Source of the DNA: Haloferax mucosum ATCC BAA-1512
Lineage (GTDB): Archaea > Halobacteriota > Halobacteria > Halobacteriales > Haloferacaceae
Length of the DNA stretch: 64,000 nt
Direction of reading: 5' to 3'
NCBI RefSeq assembly: GCF_000337815.1
Contig: NZ_AOLN01000011.1
Span: 372,001 to 436,000 of the forward strand
The notes under the pieces are model-generated. The model was given only the letters and a program-made list of their open reading frames with translations, did no database searches and was not told where the DNA came from. The translations under genes and the position numbers were made by a program. Numbering within the stretch: the stretch's first letter is position 1; each line of letters starts with the position of its first letter. Positions 26,356 through 34,801 of this stretch are shown in pieces.

Positions 26356-26532
26356 TTACGACGACACTCGTCGCAACCCGAACAGAGCCGGGAGACCCAA
26401 GACGGCGGTTATTCCAAGGCCGTAGAGGAACGGAGTGAACCCGGTCGGGTCGGGGGCCAAAAAGAGTCCGAGCGGGAGCGCGACGACGGCGGCGGCACCG
26501 AACGCGAGGGCGATGCGGAAAATCCTGTGCAC
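26356..26532 (-). CDS. Small two-helix membrane protein with DPTG motif (copy A)
   Basis: The minus strand from GTG 26532 encodes 58 residues, starting HRIFRIALAFGAAAVVAL after the initiator. Two hydrophobic helices (about 5-26 and 33-52) flank the turn APDPTGFTPF. The next gene on this strand encodes a protein of the same design with LPDPTGMLPM at the turn, so the two look like paralogues. The function is unknown. It uses haloarchaeal codons, with mostly G/C third positions, which supports coding. TGTAGAATTAC on the minus strand about 38-48 bases upstream may belong to its promoter. Confidence 0.7.
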   Translation of the reverse strand: MHRIFRIALAFGAAAVVALPLGLFLAPDPTGFTPFLYGLGITAVLGLPALFGLRRVSS

Positions 26533-26623
26533 GCTTCATCGTCGCTGTCGAACAGCATGATAGTACAGTAATTCTACACGAACACACTGATTTACAAACG
26601 CGATGATGACTTCGGAGTCGGTG

Positions 26624-26791
26624 CTACGAGGACGCGCGCCGGTACCAGAGATATATTACGGGAGTCAAAACGATGGTCGAGACGAGACCAACGAGCATCG
26701 GTAACATGCCGGTGGGGTCCGGCAGAAGGATGAACGCAACAGGATACGCGAAGACGAACGCGGTCAAAAGCGACTGGAGGGTGAGACGCAT
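26624..26791 (-). CDS. Small two-helix membrane protein with DPTG motif (copy B)
   Basis: ATG 26791 opens a 55-residue frame, MRLTLQSLLTAFVFAYPVAF, with LLPDPTGMLPM between two hydrophobic helices and a short basic end, WYRRASS. It mirrors copy A in length, topology and the DPTG turn, and both end in RxxSS. A TATA-like TTAAAAAG (minus strand, about 26816-26823) lies about 29 bases upstream and gives a leaderless start. The two copies plus the 129-residue membrane gene upstream form a minus-strand row of three membrane-protein genes of unknown role. Confidence 0.72.
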   Translation of the reverse strand: MRLTLQSLLTAFVFAYPVAFILLPDPTGMLPMLVGLVSTIVLTPVIYLWYRRASS

Positions 26792-26919
26792 ACTCGAAAC
26801 TGTTTGTGGAAGAACAACTTTTTAACGCTTCTGGAGGGTCGGCTCGCATCGACGGTCACTGTCTTTCGTCGTCACTCGGGACGGGCCAGTGCCGTCCACC
26901 ACCTTTCGTTGCCGAGTGC

Positions 26920-27309
26920 TCACTCCACGCGGAGCCGCGATTCGGCCCGTCGCCAGAGGGGCGGATACGCGCTGACGACGCCGAGACCGACGCCCAACAA
27001 CCAGACGATGGCGATTCCGAGCGCGTTCTCCCGCAGAGACAAGAGCGCAAAGAGCGTGACGTAGGTGAGCGTCGTTACGAGTCCGACGAGCCACACCCGA
27101 ACGACGAGACGGAGTCGAAGCGGGCGGTTCCACAGCAGGACGAACCCCACCGCGCCCGCGAGGACGAAGCCGAGCCACGCTGGAGAGTCGAAGCCGAAAA
27201 GCGGTACGAGAGCGTCCAGCGGCCCGAACACGGGGAGCAGGCCGAAAAAGAGGAACGCGACGACGACGAAGTCGCCGACCTGCCGAAGGGCGGAATCGAA
27301 AGCGGGCAT
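26920..27309 (-). CDS. Hypothetical four-helix membrane protein
   Basis: This 129-residue protein, MPAFDSALRQVGDFVVVAFL, has four hydrophobic helices (about 12-32, 44-60, 66-88 and 96-116) linked by short basic loops (NRPLRLRLVVR). No family motif is recognised. It lies between hemC, on the other strand, and the two DPTG small membrane genes. Codon usage is haloarchaeal and no competing frame is plausible. It may function with the small membrane proteins downstream, but only position suggests that. Confidence 0.72.
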   Translation of the reverse strand: MPAFDSALRQVGDFVVVAFLFFGLLPVFGPLDALVPLFGFDSPAWLGFVLAGAVGFVLLWNRPLRLRLVVRVWLVGLVTTLTYVTLFALLSLRENALGIAIVWLLGVGLGVVSAYPPLWRRAESRLRVE

Positions 27310-27440
27310 TGCGAGAGTCGTCGCGCGAGCGACGTATCGAACTTTCGCTTGCGGATTCGCCGTGATGACAGTGCGTCACGGCCGAACGTGGACGGGCGCG
27401 AACTGGTGGGCTTTTCAACGCGGAGGGCGGACAACAGCGT

Positions 27441-28538
27441 ATGACTACACGGACACTTCGCTTGGCGACGCGAGGGTCGGCGCTCGCCCGCGCACAGGCC
27501 GCGAGCATACAGGAGGCGCTCGTGAGCCGGAGCCTCGACGTCGAACTCGTCGAAGTCGAGACGACGGGAGACCGCATTCAGGACGAACTCATCCACCGAC
27601 TGGGTAAGACCGGCGCGTTCGTCCGCGCGCTCGACGAACGCGTTCTCGACGGCGAACTCGACATCGCAGTCCACTCGATGAAGGACATGCCGACCGAGAA
27701 GCCGAACGACCTCGTCGTCGCAGGCGTCCCAGAGCGCGCCCCCGCCGGCGACGTGCTCGTCACGGCCGAAGGCTACGATATCGACGAACTCCCCGAGGGA
27801 GCCGTCGTCGGCACCTCGTCGCTCCGCCGGCAGGCCCAACTGCTCACCTACCGCGAGGACATCGAAGTCGCGCCGCTCCGCGGGAACGTCGATACGCGCA
27901 TCCAGAAGTTGCTCGCCACGCACCTCCAACGCGAGCACGAAGCTCGCGTCGAAAACGACAAAGAACGGCAGGAGAAACGCGGCAAGACCGACCACGACGA
28001 GGAGTTCGACGAGAGCGCAGACGAGTGGTTCGACGGACTCTCCGAACTCGAACGACAGGCGATGAGCCGGAAGGTCGAAACCGAGTACGACGCCATCGTC
28101 CTCGCGGAGGCCGGACTGAAGCGAAGCGGTCTCGACGAGAAAGTCAACTACGAGCGACTGCCGCGGACGAGTTTCGTCCCCGCGCCCGGACAGGGCGCGA
28201 TTGCGGTGACCGCGTCCGACCCCGAGGTCATCGACCTCGTCAACGACAAACTCGACCACCCGCGAACCCGCGTCGAGACCACCGTCGAACGAACCATCCT
28301 CGCCGAACTCGGCGGCGGGTGTATCGCCCCGATTGGCGTTCACGCGCTCCTGCAGGGCGAACACGTCCACGTGGACGTGCAGGTGCTCGCAACCGACGGC
28401 ACGGAGTCCATCAAAACGTCCCGCAACCTGCCGGTTGGCACGCACGCCACTGCCGCCCGCGACTTTGCGGCCACCCTCAGCGACCGTGGTGCCGGGCAGT
28501 TGATAGAAGCCGCCCGCGAGGAGGCCGCGGAGGAGTAA
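27441..28538 (+). CDS. hemC: Porphobilinogen deaminase (hydroxymethylbilane synthase)
   Basis: This 365-residue enzyme joins four porphobilinogens into hydroxymethylbilane on a dipyrromethane cofactor attached at Cys294 (GGGCIAPIG). RLATRGSALARAQA (7-20), VHSMKDMPT (78-85) and GTSSLRRQAQL (124-134) are the substrate-binding motifs. A highly charged insert of about 50 residues (roughly 163-212) separates the LLATHL and KVETEYDAIVLAEAGL segments; it is much longer than in bacterial enzymes and resembles haloarchaeal versions. TTTTCAAC about 28-30 bases upstream suggests a leaderless start. It heads the hemC-cobA-hemD-MFS operon. Confidence 0.95.
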   Translation: MTTRTLRLATRGSALARAQAASIQEALVSRSLDVELVEVETTGDRIQDELIHRLGKTGAFVRALDERVLDGELDIAVHSMKDMPTEKPNDLVVAGVPERAPAGDVLVTAEGYDIDELPEGAVVGTSSLRRQAQLLTYREDIEVAPLRGNVDTRIQKLLATHLQREHEARVENDKERQEKRGKTDHDEEFDESADEWFDGLSELERQAMSRKVETEYDAIVLAEAGLKRSGLDEKVNYERLPRTSFVPAPGQGAIAVTASDPEVIDLVNDKLDHPRTRVETTVERTILAELGGGCIAPIGVHALLQGEHVHVDVQVLATDGTESIKTSRNLPVGTHATAARDFAATLSDRGAGQLIEAAREEAAEE

Positions 28539-28539
28539 G

Positions 28540-29409
28540 ATGACGATGGCGGACGAACAGACGGCGACCGATGACGCGGCGGCGGACGAATCGACCCGAA
28601 ACGAGACCGTCGGCACGGTCTACCTCGTCGGAAGCGGCCCGGGCGACCCGGAACTGCTGACGATGAAGGCTGCCCGCCTCATCGACGAGGCAGACGTGGT
28701 CCTCCACGACAAGCTCCCCGGCCCGGAGATTCTGGAGCTGATTCCGGCCGAAAAGCGCGAGGACGTCGGCAAACGCGCTGGCGGCGAGTGGACGCCACAG
28801 GAGTACACCAACAACCGAATGGTCGAACTCGCCCGCGAAGGCAACGACATCGTCCGCCTGAAAGGCGGCGACCCGTTCGTCTTCGGTCGCGGCGGCGAAG
28901 AGATGGAACACCTCGCGGAAAACGAGATTCCGTTCGACATCGTGCCCGGTATCACCTCGGCTGTCGCCGGGGCGGGCGCGGCGGGCATTCCCGTCACCCA
29001 CCGCGACCACGTCTCGTCCGTGTCGTTCGTCACGGGGCACGAAGACCCGACGAAAGACGAGTCCGCGGTCGATTGGGACGCCCTCGCCGCGACCGGCGGG
29101 ACGCTCGTCGTCCTCATGGGCGTCGGAAAACTCCCGCTCTACACCGCCGAACTCCGCGAGGCAGGGCTGAACGGCGACACGCCGGTCGCGCTCATCGAGC
29201 GGGCGACGTGGCCCGACATGCGCGTCGCAACCGGCACGCTCGATACCATCGTCGATGTGCGCGACGAAGCGGACATCGAACCACCCGCAATCACCGTCGT
29301 CGGCGACGTTGCGGCCACCCGCGACCGCGTGAAAGCGTTCCTCCTCGGTGGCGGCGCTGACGCGATTGCCGAGCGGGCGACAGCCGACGACACGGAGGAC
29401 GCCGAATGA
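28540..29409 (+). CDS. cobA: Uroporphyrinogen-III C-methyltransferase
   Basis: This 289-residue SAM-dependent enzyme methylates uroporphyrinogen III to precorrin-2, the entry to siroheme, heme d1/archaeal heme and cobalamin. Motifs are VYLVGSGPGDPELLT (27-41), LKGGDPFVFGRGGEE near 108, VPGITSAVAGAGAAGIPVTHR near 134 and the GTLVVLMGVG segment. The first 20 residues are an acidic, low-complexity extension. ATG 28540 follows hemC by one base; MADEQ at 28546 is an alternative start. It is single-domain, not fused to a CysG-type dehydrogenase. It overlaps hemD by 4 bases. Confidence 0.93.
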   Translation: MTMADEQTATDDAAADESTRNETVGTVYLVGSGPGDPELLTMKAARLIDEADVVLHDKLPGPEILELIPAEKREDVGKRAGGEWTPQEYTNNRMVELAREGNDIVRLKGGDPFVFGRGGEEMEHLAENEIPFDIVPGITSAVAGAGAAGIPVTHRDHVSSVSFVTGHEDPTKDESAVDWDALAATGGTLVVLMGVGKLPLYTAELREAGLNGDTPVALIERATWPDMRVATGTLDTIVDVRDEADIEPPAITVVGDVAATRDRVKAFLLGGGADAIAERATADDTEDAE

Positions 29410-30149
29410 GCCAGCAAGTTCGCGCCGCTGTCTTCCGACCCGACGACGACCGCATCGACCGCGCCGTCGAACTGCTGGAGTCGCTCGGCGCGACGCCGGT
29501 CCCCGACCCGATGTTGGCTATCGAGCCGACCGGTTCGAGGCCCGAAGACGGGGAATTCGTCATCCTCACGAGCAAGACGGGCGTCGAACTCCTCGACGAG
29601 GCTGGGTGGGAACCCGGCGACGCGGTCCTCTGTTGTATCGGCCCCGCGACCGCCGACGCCGCCCGCGACGCGGGCTGGACGGTTGCTCGCGTCCCCGACG
29701 AATACACCTCAGTCGGGTTGGTCGAACACCTCGCACCCGAGGTTGACGGCGCGACAGTCGAAGTCGCTCGAAGCGACCATGGGAGTCAAGCCCTTCTCGA
29801 CGGTCTGCGCGAGGCGGGCGCGGCGGTCCACGAGACCGTGCTCTACCGACTCGTCCGCCCCGAGGGCGCTGGCAAAGCCGCCGAGATGGCCGCCGCGGGC
29901 GACCTCGAAGCCGTCCTCTTTACGTCCTCGCTTACGGTCGAACACCTGCTCGACGCCGCCGAAGCGCGGGGTCTCCGCGACGAGACGATTGCCGGACTGA
30001 ACAGCGCCGTCGTCGGCGCAATCGGTCCGCCGACCCGCAAGACGGCCGAATCACACGGCATCGACGTGACCGTTGTCCCCGGCGAGGCGACGTTCGAAGC
30101 GCTCGCCTGCGACGTGGTCGAGACGGCCGCGCCCACGTACAACGAGTGA
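29406..30149 (+). CDS. hemD: Uroporphyrinogen-III synthase
   Basis: This 247-residue enzyme closes hydroxymethylbilane to uroporphyrinogen III with ring D inversion. HemD is weakly conserved, but the layout is right: an N-terminal RAAVFRPDDDRIDRAVELL start, FVILTSKTGVELL (about 58-70), and LEAVLFTSSLTVEHLLDAAEARG near 175 followed by VVGAIGPPTRKTAESHGIDV. Its place directly after cobA with a 4-base overlap supports the call. The next gene, an MFS transporter, overlaps its stop by 4 bases. Confidence 0.92.
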   Translation: MSQQVRAAVFRPDDDRIDRAVELLESLGATPVPDPMLAIEPTGSRPEDGEFVILTSKTGVELLDEAGWEPGDAVLCCIGPATADAARDAGWTVARVPDEYTSVGLVEHLAPEVDGATVEVARSDHGSQALLDGLREAGAAVHETVLYRLVRPEGAGKAAEMAAAGDLEAVLFTSSLTVEHLLDAAEARGLRDETIAGLNSAVVGAIGPPTRKTAESHGIDVTVVPGEATFEALACDVVETAAPTYNE

Positions 30150-31378
30150 CGCGAGACGGCGGATCCGCGGCGGCCAGCGGTGCGACGGCCACGGGCGCGA
30201 CAGCCGACCACACCACTAGCGGGTCGTGGCGGGCCGTCGGGAGTGTCGCCGGCTGGCAGACGGCCGCGAGTCTCTGTTACTACACCATCTTCGCGGCAAC
30301 CGGATTCATCCGCGACGAGTTCGTCATCTCAGAATCCCTCGTCGGCGTCTTCGTGACCGCCGGGCTGTTGGGCTACACGCTCGTCTTGTTCCCGAGCGGC
30401 GCGGCCGTCGATGGCTACGGCGAAAAGCCGGTGATGGTCGTTGGTCTCCTCGCGCTCGCCATCGCCCTCGTTGGCGTCTCGCTGTCGCCGCCCTCGTACG
30501 CGCTGTTGTTGGTGACGGCGGCGCTCCTCGGTGGAGCCTACTCGACCGCGATGCCTGCCTCGAACCGCGGCATCGTCGCGGCCGCACCCACCGGCCGAAC
30601 GAACCTCGCAATGGGTCTGAAACAGGTCGGCGTGACGGTCGGCAGTGGCGCGTCGTCGCTCATCATTACCGGTATCGCCGTCGTCGCCGCGTGGCAGGTG
30701 GGCTTCTGGCTCATCGCGGCCGTCGCGGTCGGGTACGCGCTCGTCTTCGCCACTCGCTACGACGGAAACGCCGGGACCGGCCGCCTCGAACGCCCGCGAC
30801 TCGGCGGTCTGCGCGACAACCGCGCCTACGTCGCTCTCGTCGCCGCCGCGCTCTTTATCGGCGCGTCTATCTTCTCGATGCTCGGTTACACCGTCCTCTA
30901 CGTGCAGGACGTGGTCGGCCGCGGCCCCGCTATCGCAGGCGGCGTCCTCGCGGCGACGCAGGTGACTGGGAGTATCGGCCGTATCGGAGCCGGAAGCCTC
31001 GCCGACCGACTCGGCGGGGCGCGCGGGGCGGCAACGGTCGCACTCGTCCAACTCGCCGGTTCGGTCGGACTGTTCGCTCTGCTCGTCGGTACCGGTAGGT
31101 CGCTCGTGATGACGGTCGGCATCTTCGTCGCGCTCGGTCTGACTATCCACGGCTCGACCGGCGTCTTTTACTCCTGTTTGAGCGCCGTCGTCGACGACGG
31201 CGACATCGGCGCGGCGACAGCCGGGGGCCAAACAGCGCTCAACGTCGGCGGCCTACTCGCACCGCCGCTTTTCGGGGGTGCGGTCGAATTCGTCGGCTAC
31301 GGGGCCGGATGGGGATTCGTCGCCGGTTCGACGGCACTCGCAACCGCGCTCTTGTTCGTCGTCAGACGGCGACTCTAA
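30146..31378 (+). CDS. Major facilitator superfamily transporter
   Basis: This 410-residue protein starts with GTG 30146, overlapping hemD by 4 bases (GTGA). It has twelve predicted helices and an MFS motif-A-like loop (GAAVDGYGEKPVMVVG near 90, and GSLADRLGGARGAATV in the second half). An Ala/Thr-rich, 25-residue acidic start precedes the first helix. The substrate is unknown. Translational coupling to hemD hints at a tetrapyrrole, precursor or iron-related cargo, but the operon could equally be a convenience arrangement. Confidence 0.85.
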   Translation: MTRDGGSAAASGATATGATADHTTSGSWRAVGSVAGWQTAASLCYYTIFAATGFIRDEFVISESLVGVFVTAGLLGYTLVLFPSGAAVDGYGEKPVMVVGLLALAIALVGVSLSPPSYALLLVTAALLGGAYSTAMPASNRGIVAAAPTGRTNLAMGLKQVGVTVGSGASSLIITGIAVVAAWQVGFWLIAAVAVGYALVFATRYDGNAGTGRLERPRLGGLRDNRAYVALVAAALFIGASIFSMLGYTVLYVQDVVGRGPAIAGGVLAATQVTGSIGRIGAGSLADRLGGARGAATVALVQLAGSVGLFALLVGTGRSLVMTVGIFVALGLTIHGSTGVFYSCLSAVVDDGDIGAATAGGQTALNVGGLLAPPLFGGAVEFVGYGAGWGFVAGSTALATALLFVVRRRL

Positions 31379-31525
31379 TCTAGTTCCGGCGGCCTCGCGT
31401 CGGTCGAGCGAACACTTTTGTACGGAGACAGGGCAACTGCGACGCAGTATGCACGACGCCCGACCGCGGTGTTTCACCGCCGAACTACCAGCGTTTATGC
31501 CGGTGACGGCGTGAGTATTCAACTG

Positions 31526-32944
31526 ATGGACGGACCCGTCCCCGAACTTACAGCGCACGCGACGGCTTGTGCGGACCGCCTCCGCGACGCCGACCGGGTG
31601 CTTCTCGCCTCGCACATCGACGCCGACGGGTTGACGAGTGCCGGCATCGCCTCGACCGCACTCGAACGCGCCGACATCCCGTTCGAGACGGTGTTCTGTC
31701 GCCAACTCGACGAAGCGGCCGTCGCCGACATCGCCGCCACCGACTACGACACCGTCCTGTTCACGGACTTCGGGAGCGGCCAACTCGACATCGTCGCCGA
31801 CCACGAGGCCGCGGGCGACTTCCACCCGGTCATCGCGGACCACCACCAGCCCGCCGACGGCGTAGAGACCGAACACCACCTGAACCCGCTTCGGTTCGGT
31901 CTCGACGGCGCGACCGAACTCTCCGGAGCGGGTGCGAGTTACGTTCTCGCTCGCGCACTCGAACCCGAGGGCGGCGACAACCGCGACCTCGCGGCGCTCG
32001 CAGTCGTCGGCGCGGTCGGCGACATGCAGGACTCGAACGGCGAACTCCACGGTGCTAATGCGGGCATCGTCGCCGAAGGCGTCGAAGCCGGCGTCGTCGA
32101 AGAAGGGACCGACCTTCGTATCTACGGTCGCCAGACCCGCGCGCTCCCGAAACTGCTCCAGTACGCGACCGACGTTCGCATTCCGGGGATTTCGAACAAC
32201 GAAGCGGGCGCAATCGAATTTCTGACCGAGCTCGACGTGCCGTGCCGTGACGACGACGGCGAATGGAAGCGCTGGGTGGACCTGACGGGCGACGAGCGAC
32301 AAACGCTCGCCAGCGCGCTGATGCGCCGCGCAATCGCCAGCGGTGTCCCGGCGAATCGAATCGACGACCTCGTGGGGACGACGTACGTCCTCACCGAGGA
32401 GACCGAAGGAACCGAACTCCGCGACGTCAGCGAGTTTTCGACGCTTCTGAACGCGACGGCGCGGTACGACCGGGCCGACGTCGGTCTCGCAGTCTGTCTC
32501 GGCGAGCGCGACCGCGCACTCGACAGAGCACGCAGGCTCCTTCGAAACCATCGCAAAAACCTCTCGAACGGGCTTCGATGGGTGAAAGACAACGGCGTCA
32601 CGGTCGAAGAAAACCTGCAGTGGTTCGACGCGGGCGACGAGATACGCGAGACTATCGTCGGCATCGTCGCCGGGATGGCCGTCGGGACCGACGCGACGCG
32701 ACACGGAATTCCCGTCCTCGCGTTCGCCAAGAAAGAAGACGGCGAAGTAAAAGTCTCCTCGCGTGGGTCATACGTGATGGTGAAAAACGGACTCGACCTC
32801 TCGGCGGTCATGCGCGAGGCATCCCGTGCAGTCGGCGGTGACGGCGGCGGCCACGACGTTGCCGCGGGCGCGACGATTCCGAACGGCGAAGTTGAGACGT
32901 TCATCGCCGAGGCCGACCGCATCGTCGGCGAGCAGTTAGCGTAA
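31526..32944 (+). CDS. DHH-family nuclease, RecJ-like
   Basis: This 472-residue protein has the DHH phosphoesterase layout. It has LLASHIDADGLTSAGI (motif I) near residue 28, FTDFGSGQ (II), and ADHHQPAD (III, the DHH motif) near 110. A DHHA1 domain with GGDGGGHDVAAGATI lies near the C-terminus. It is related to RecJ single-strand exonucleases and the archaeal GAN nuclease that binds GINS; haloarchaea have several paralogues, and I cannot say which this is. A GTG at 31511 is possible, but GTTTATG at about 31492-31498 is some 30 bases before ATG 31526. Confidence 0.88.
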   Translation: MDGPVPELTAHATACADRLRDADRVLLASHIDADGLTSAGIASTALERADIPFETVFCRQLDEAAVADIAATDYDTVLFTDFGSGQLDIVADHEAAGDFHPVIADHHQPADGVETEHHLNPLRFGLDGATELSGAGASYVLARALEPEGGDNRDLAALAVVGAVGDMQDSNGELHGANAGIVAEGVEAGVVEEGTDLRIYGRQTRALPKLLQYATDVRIPGISNNEAGAIEFLTELDVPCRDDDGEWKRWVDLTGDERQTLASALMRRAIASGVPANRIDDLVGTTYVLTEETEGTELRDVSEFSTLLNATARYDRADVGLAVCLGERDRALDRARRLLRNHRKNLSNGLRWVKDNGVTVEENLQWFDAGDEIRETIVGIVAGMAVGTDATRHGIPVLAFAKKEDGEVKVSSRGSYVMVKNGLDLSAVMREASRAVGGDGGGHDVAAGATIPNGEVETFIAEADRIVGEQLA

Positions 32945-32958
32945 AAGAAACTGACCCA

Positions 32959-33789
32959 TCACTCGTCAACCGGGTTCTCTCCGAACCTCGCTGGAACCCA
33001 GTTTTGACTGTCGATTGGCGGGCGTTCGTATCCGGTGTCGTCCTGTCTCGGTGGGAGTTCGATGGGGACAGGCGTGAGGTCCTCGTAGTCGATTTGGTCC
33101 AGCAAGTGCGAGATACAGTTCAGTCGCGCGTGGCGTTTCACGTCGGCATTGACGACGTTCCACGGTGCCTCCTCGATGTCGGTGTGTTCGAACATCTCGT
33201 CTTTCGCCTTCGAGTACTCGACCCACTGCGAGCGCGCTTCGAGGTCCATCGGGCTCAGTTTCCACCGTCGCTTCGGGTCATCGGTGCGCTTCTGGAAGCG
33301 TCGTTCCTGTTCGTCGTCGCTGATGGAGAACCAGTACTTGACAAGAATCGTTCCGGACTGGACGAGCATCCGCTCGAACTCCGGGCAGGTACGGAGGAAC
33401 ACCTCGTACTCCTCGTCGGTACAGAAGTCCATCACGCGCTCGACGCCCGCTCGATTGTACCAACTCCGGTCGAAAAGTACCATCTCCCCTTCGGTCGGTA
33501 ACTGCTCGACGTAGCGCTGGAAGTACCACTGCCCCTGTTCGCGGTCTGTGGGCTTTCCGAGTGCAACGACACGCGCGACCCGCGGGCTGAGCCGTCGAAC
33601 GATTCGCTTGATGACGCCGCCTTTTCCCGCGGCGTCGCGGCCTTCGAAGACGACACAGACCCGGAGGTCGTTTTCCTTTATCCAGTACTGGAGTTTGACC
33701 AACTCTTCTTGCAACCGGTGTAGCTCGCGCTTGTAGTGTTTCTTCTTCAGAACGCCGTCGTCAGTATACAGGTCCGAGTCGGTCGCCAT
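32959..33789 (-). CDS. ppk2: Polyphosphate kinase 2 family protein
   Basis: This 276-residue kinase has Walker A FEGRDAAGKGG (48-58), the Walker B/catalytic segment VLFDRSWYNRAGVERVMDFC (104-122) and the lid TREQGQWYFQRYVEQLP-like region at 82-98. PPK2 enzymes move phosphate between polyphosphate and nucleotides; this short one-domain type usually phosphorylates ADP or GDP (or NMPs) with polyP. The direction and nucleotide cannot be told. GTTATTTG (minus strand, about 33816-33823) supplies a TATA-like box about 27 bases upstream. It converges on the RecJ-like gene. Confidence 0.9.
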   Translation of the reverse strand: MATDSDLYTDDGVLKKKHYKRELHRLQEELVKLQYWIKENDLRVCVVFEGRDAAGKGGVIKRIVRRLSPRVARVVALGKPTDREQGQWYFQRYVEQLPTEGEMVLFDRSWYNRAGVERVMDFCTDEEYEVFLRTCPEFERMLVQSGTILVKYWFSISDDEQERRFQKRTDDPKRRWKLSPMDLEARSQWVEYSKAKDEMFEHTDIEEAPWNVVNADVKRHARLNCISHLLDQIDYEDLTPVPIELPPRQDDTGYERPPIDSQNWVPARFGENPVDE

Positions 33790-34050
33790 ACACAGAGTGT
33801 GTACTCAGTTAACAAATAACAAGCGACTCACTCGATTCCCTCACGACTCGCTGTCTGTCCGGAGCGAGTTCGCACGCCAATACTAATTAGATATCGCAAT
33901 ATATGATTTATCGATGCGGGTTTGCTAACTATCTCAGAAGTCAGAATAGCCGCAGATTCTCGTTCGTACACACCAAAATCCACGAAATCCTCATATCGGA
34001 TGCTTGTGTATGACATGATACCGGCCCGCATGGCCGGGCAGGGTAAGACG
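33790..34050. other. A/T-rich intergenic region with a repeated element
   Basis: A 261-base gap between the ppk2 start and a small gene. It contains AATTAGATATCGCAATATAT (33885-33910 region), which is similar to AATTAGATACTGCGATATAG near 38285, with 19 of 24 bases shared. Nothing here codes convincingly. A minus-strand frame 33828-34031 exists, but its codons are not haloarchaeal in bias. The upstream bases contain the ppk2 promoter. Confidence 0.45.
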
Positions 34051-34272
34051 ATGGCGTCCGCGAGAACACACAGATTCGAATACGAATACCCGGTTGGCTA
34101 CGAACCGGAGGAACAAACAGAGATGGTTGAGCTGAACCGTCGAACCGTCGAACGACTCGACGCGCTTTGCGAGGACGAAGAGTCGTACGACGAGCTAATC
34201 AACGAACTCGTGTCCATCTTCGCGGCGAGCGAACTGCTCTCCGCTCGGGTGGACACCCCACTCATCGAGTGA
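34051..34272 (+). CDS. Small antitoxin-like protein (DUF7557-like)
   Basis: The last 45 residues read ELNRRTVERLDALCEDEESY and on to DELINELVSIFAASELL, a ribbon-helix-helix-like or VapB-type design. It is common in haloarchaea, where I recall such families as DUF7557. Total length is 73 residues from ATG 34051, but ATGs at 34030 and 34015 are possible because a GTATGAC box lies at about 34005. No toxin gene (PIN or similar) follows within 160 bases, so it would be an orphan antitoxin or a regulator. The N-terminal part (RTHRFEYEYPVGYEPEEQTE) has no recognised motif. Confidence 0.6.
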   Translation: MASARTHRFEYEYPVGYEPEEQTEMVELNRRTVERLDALCEDEESYDELINELVSIFAASELLSARVDTPLIE

Positions 34273-34439
34273 CGACGGCACGTCACTCCATTTTCGGCGT
34301 CTAAAGCGCTCTCCGTTCCACATAGTGCTCCGTACCGAGAGTAGTGATGAACCATCATCCGCTATATGGAATCACAGCCGTGAGCGGAACGCACCGGCTA
34401 ATCGTCCGATTTTTTGCTGGCAACGGGAAAGAACCGAGT

Positions 34440-34757
34440 ATGGCCGACTTCGACCCGGAGAAGTTCGAGGACAAGTACGCCAACTACTTTCCCGAACTCC
34501 AACGCGCGTACAAAAACGCCTTCGAGACGATGAACGACGCATTCGACTCGTCGCTCATTCACGGCATCGACCAGCAGATTCTGAACGAGTCCGAACCGTT
34601 CTACGAAGACGGTGACTTCACGGTCGAGCTTCCCGAGAATCCGGCGGACCGGCTCACCGCCGTCGAGATCGACGACGACCGGCTCGAATCCGTCCTCGAA
34701 CGGTATGTCAAAGAGATAGAAGACGAGCTACGACGGGTCTTCGGCGTCGAATCGTAA
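34440..34757 (+). CDS. DUF5783 family protein
   Basis: This 105-residue acidic protein, MADFDPEKFEDKYANYFPEL, is helix-rich and matches the haloarchaeal DUF5783 family. QRAYKNAFETMNDAFDSSLIHGIDQQILNESEP is the core. Function unknown. The frame opens at 34344, but ATG 34440 is preferred because a GATTTTTTGC box (about 34407-34416) sits roughly 30 bases upstream. It is 44 bases before the NifU-like gene on the same strand and may be cotranscribed. Confidence 0.8.
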   Translation: MADFDPEKFEDKYANYFPELQRAYKNAFETMNDAFDSSLIHGIDQQILNESEPFYEDGDFTVELPENPADRLTAVEIDDDRLESVLERYVKEIEDELRRVFGVES

Positions 34758-34801
34758 CCCCGAACCAAAGGCCTAAGCACGTACACTTCGAAGCCGTTTG
34801 C

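Noticed and set aside
24854-26587. 577-residue minus-strand frame opposite hemL
   Set aside because: Antisense shadow of hemL; no recognisable domain.
31253-32704. 483-residue minus-strand frame opposite the RecJ-like gene
   Set aside because: Antisense shadow. The plus frame has DHH and DHHA1 motifs.
33828-34031. 67-residue minus-strand frame in the A/T-rich gap after ppk2
   Set aside because: Third positions are not G/C-biased as in neighbouring genes, and no homology or promoter is evident. It could be a recent import, but I cannot support it.
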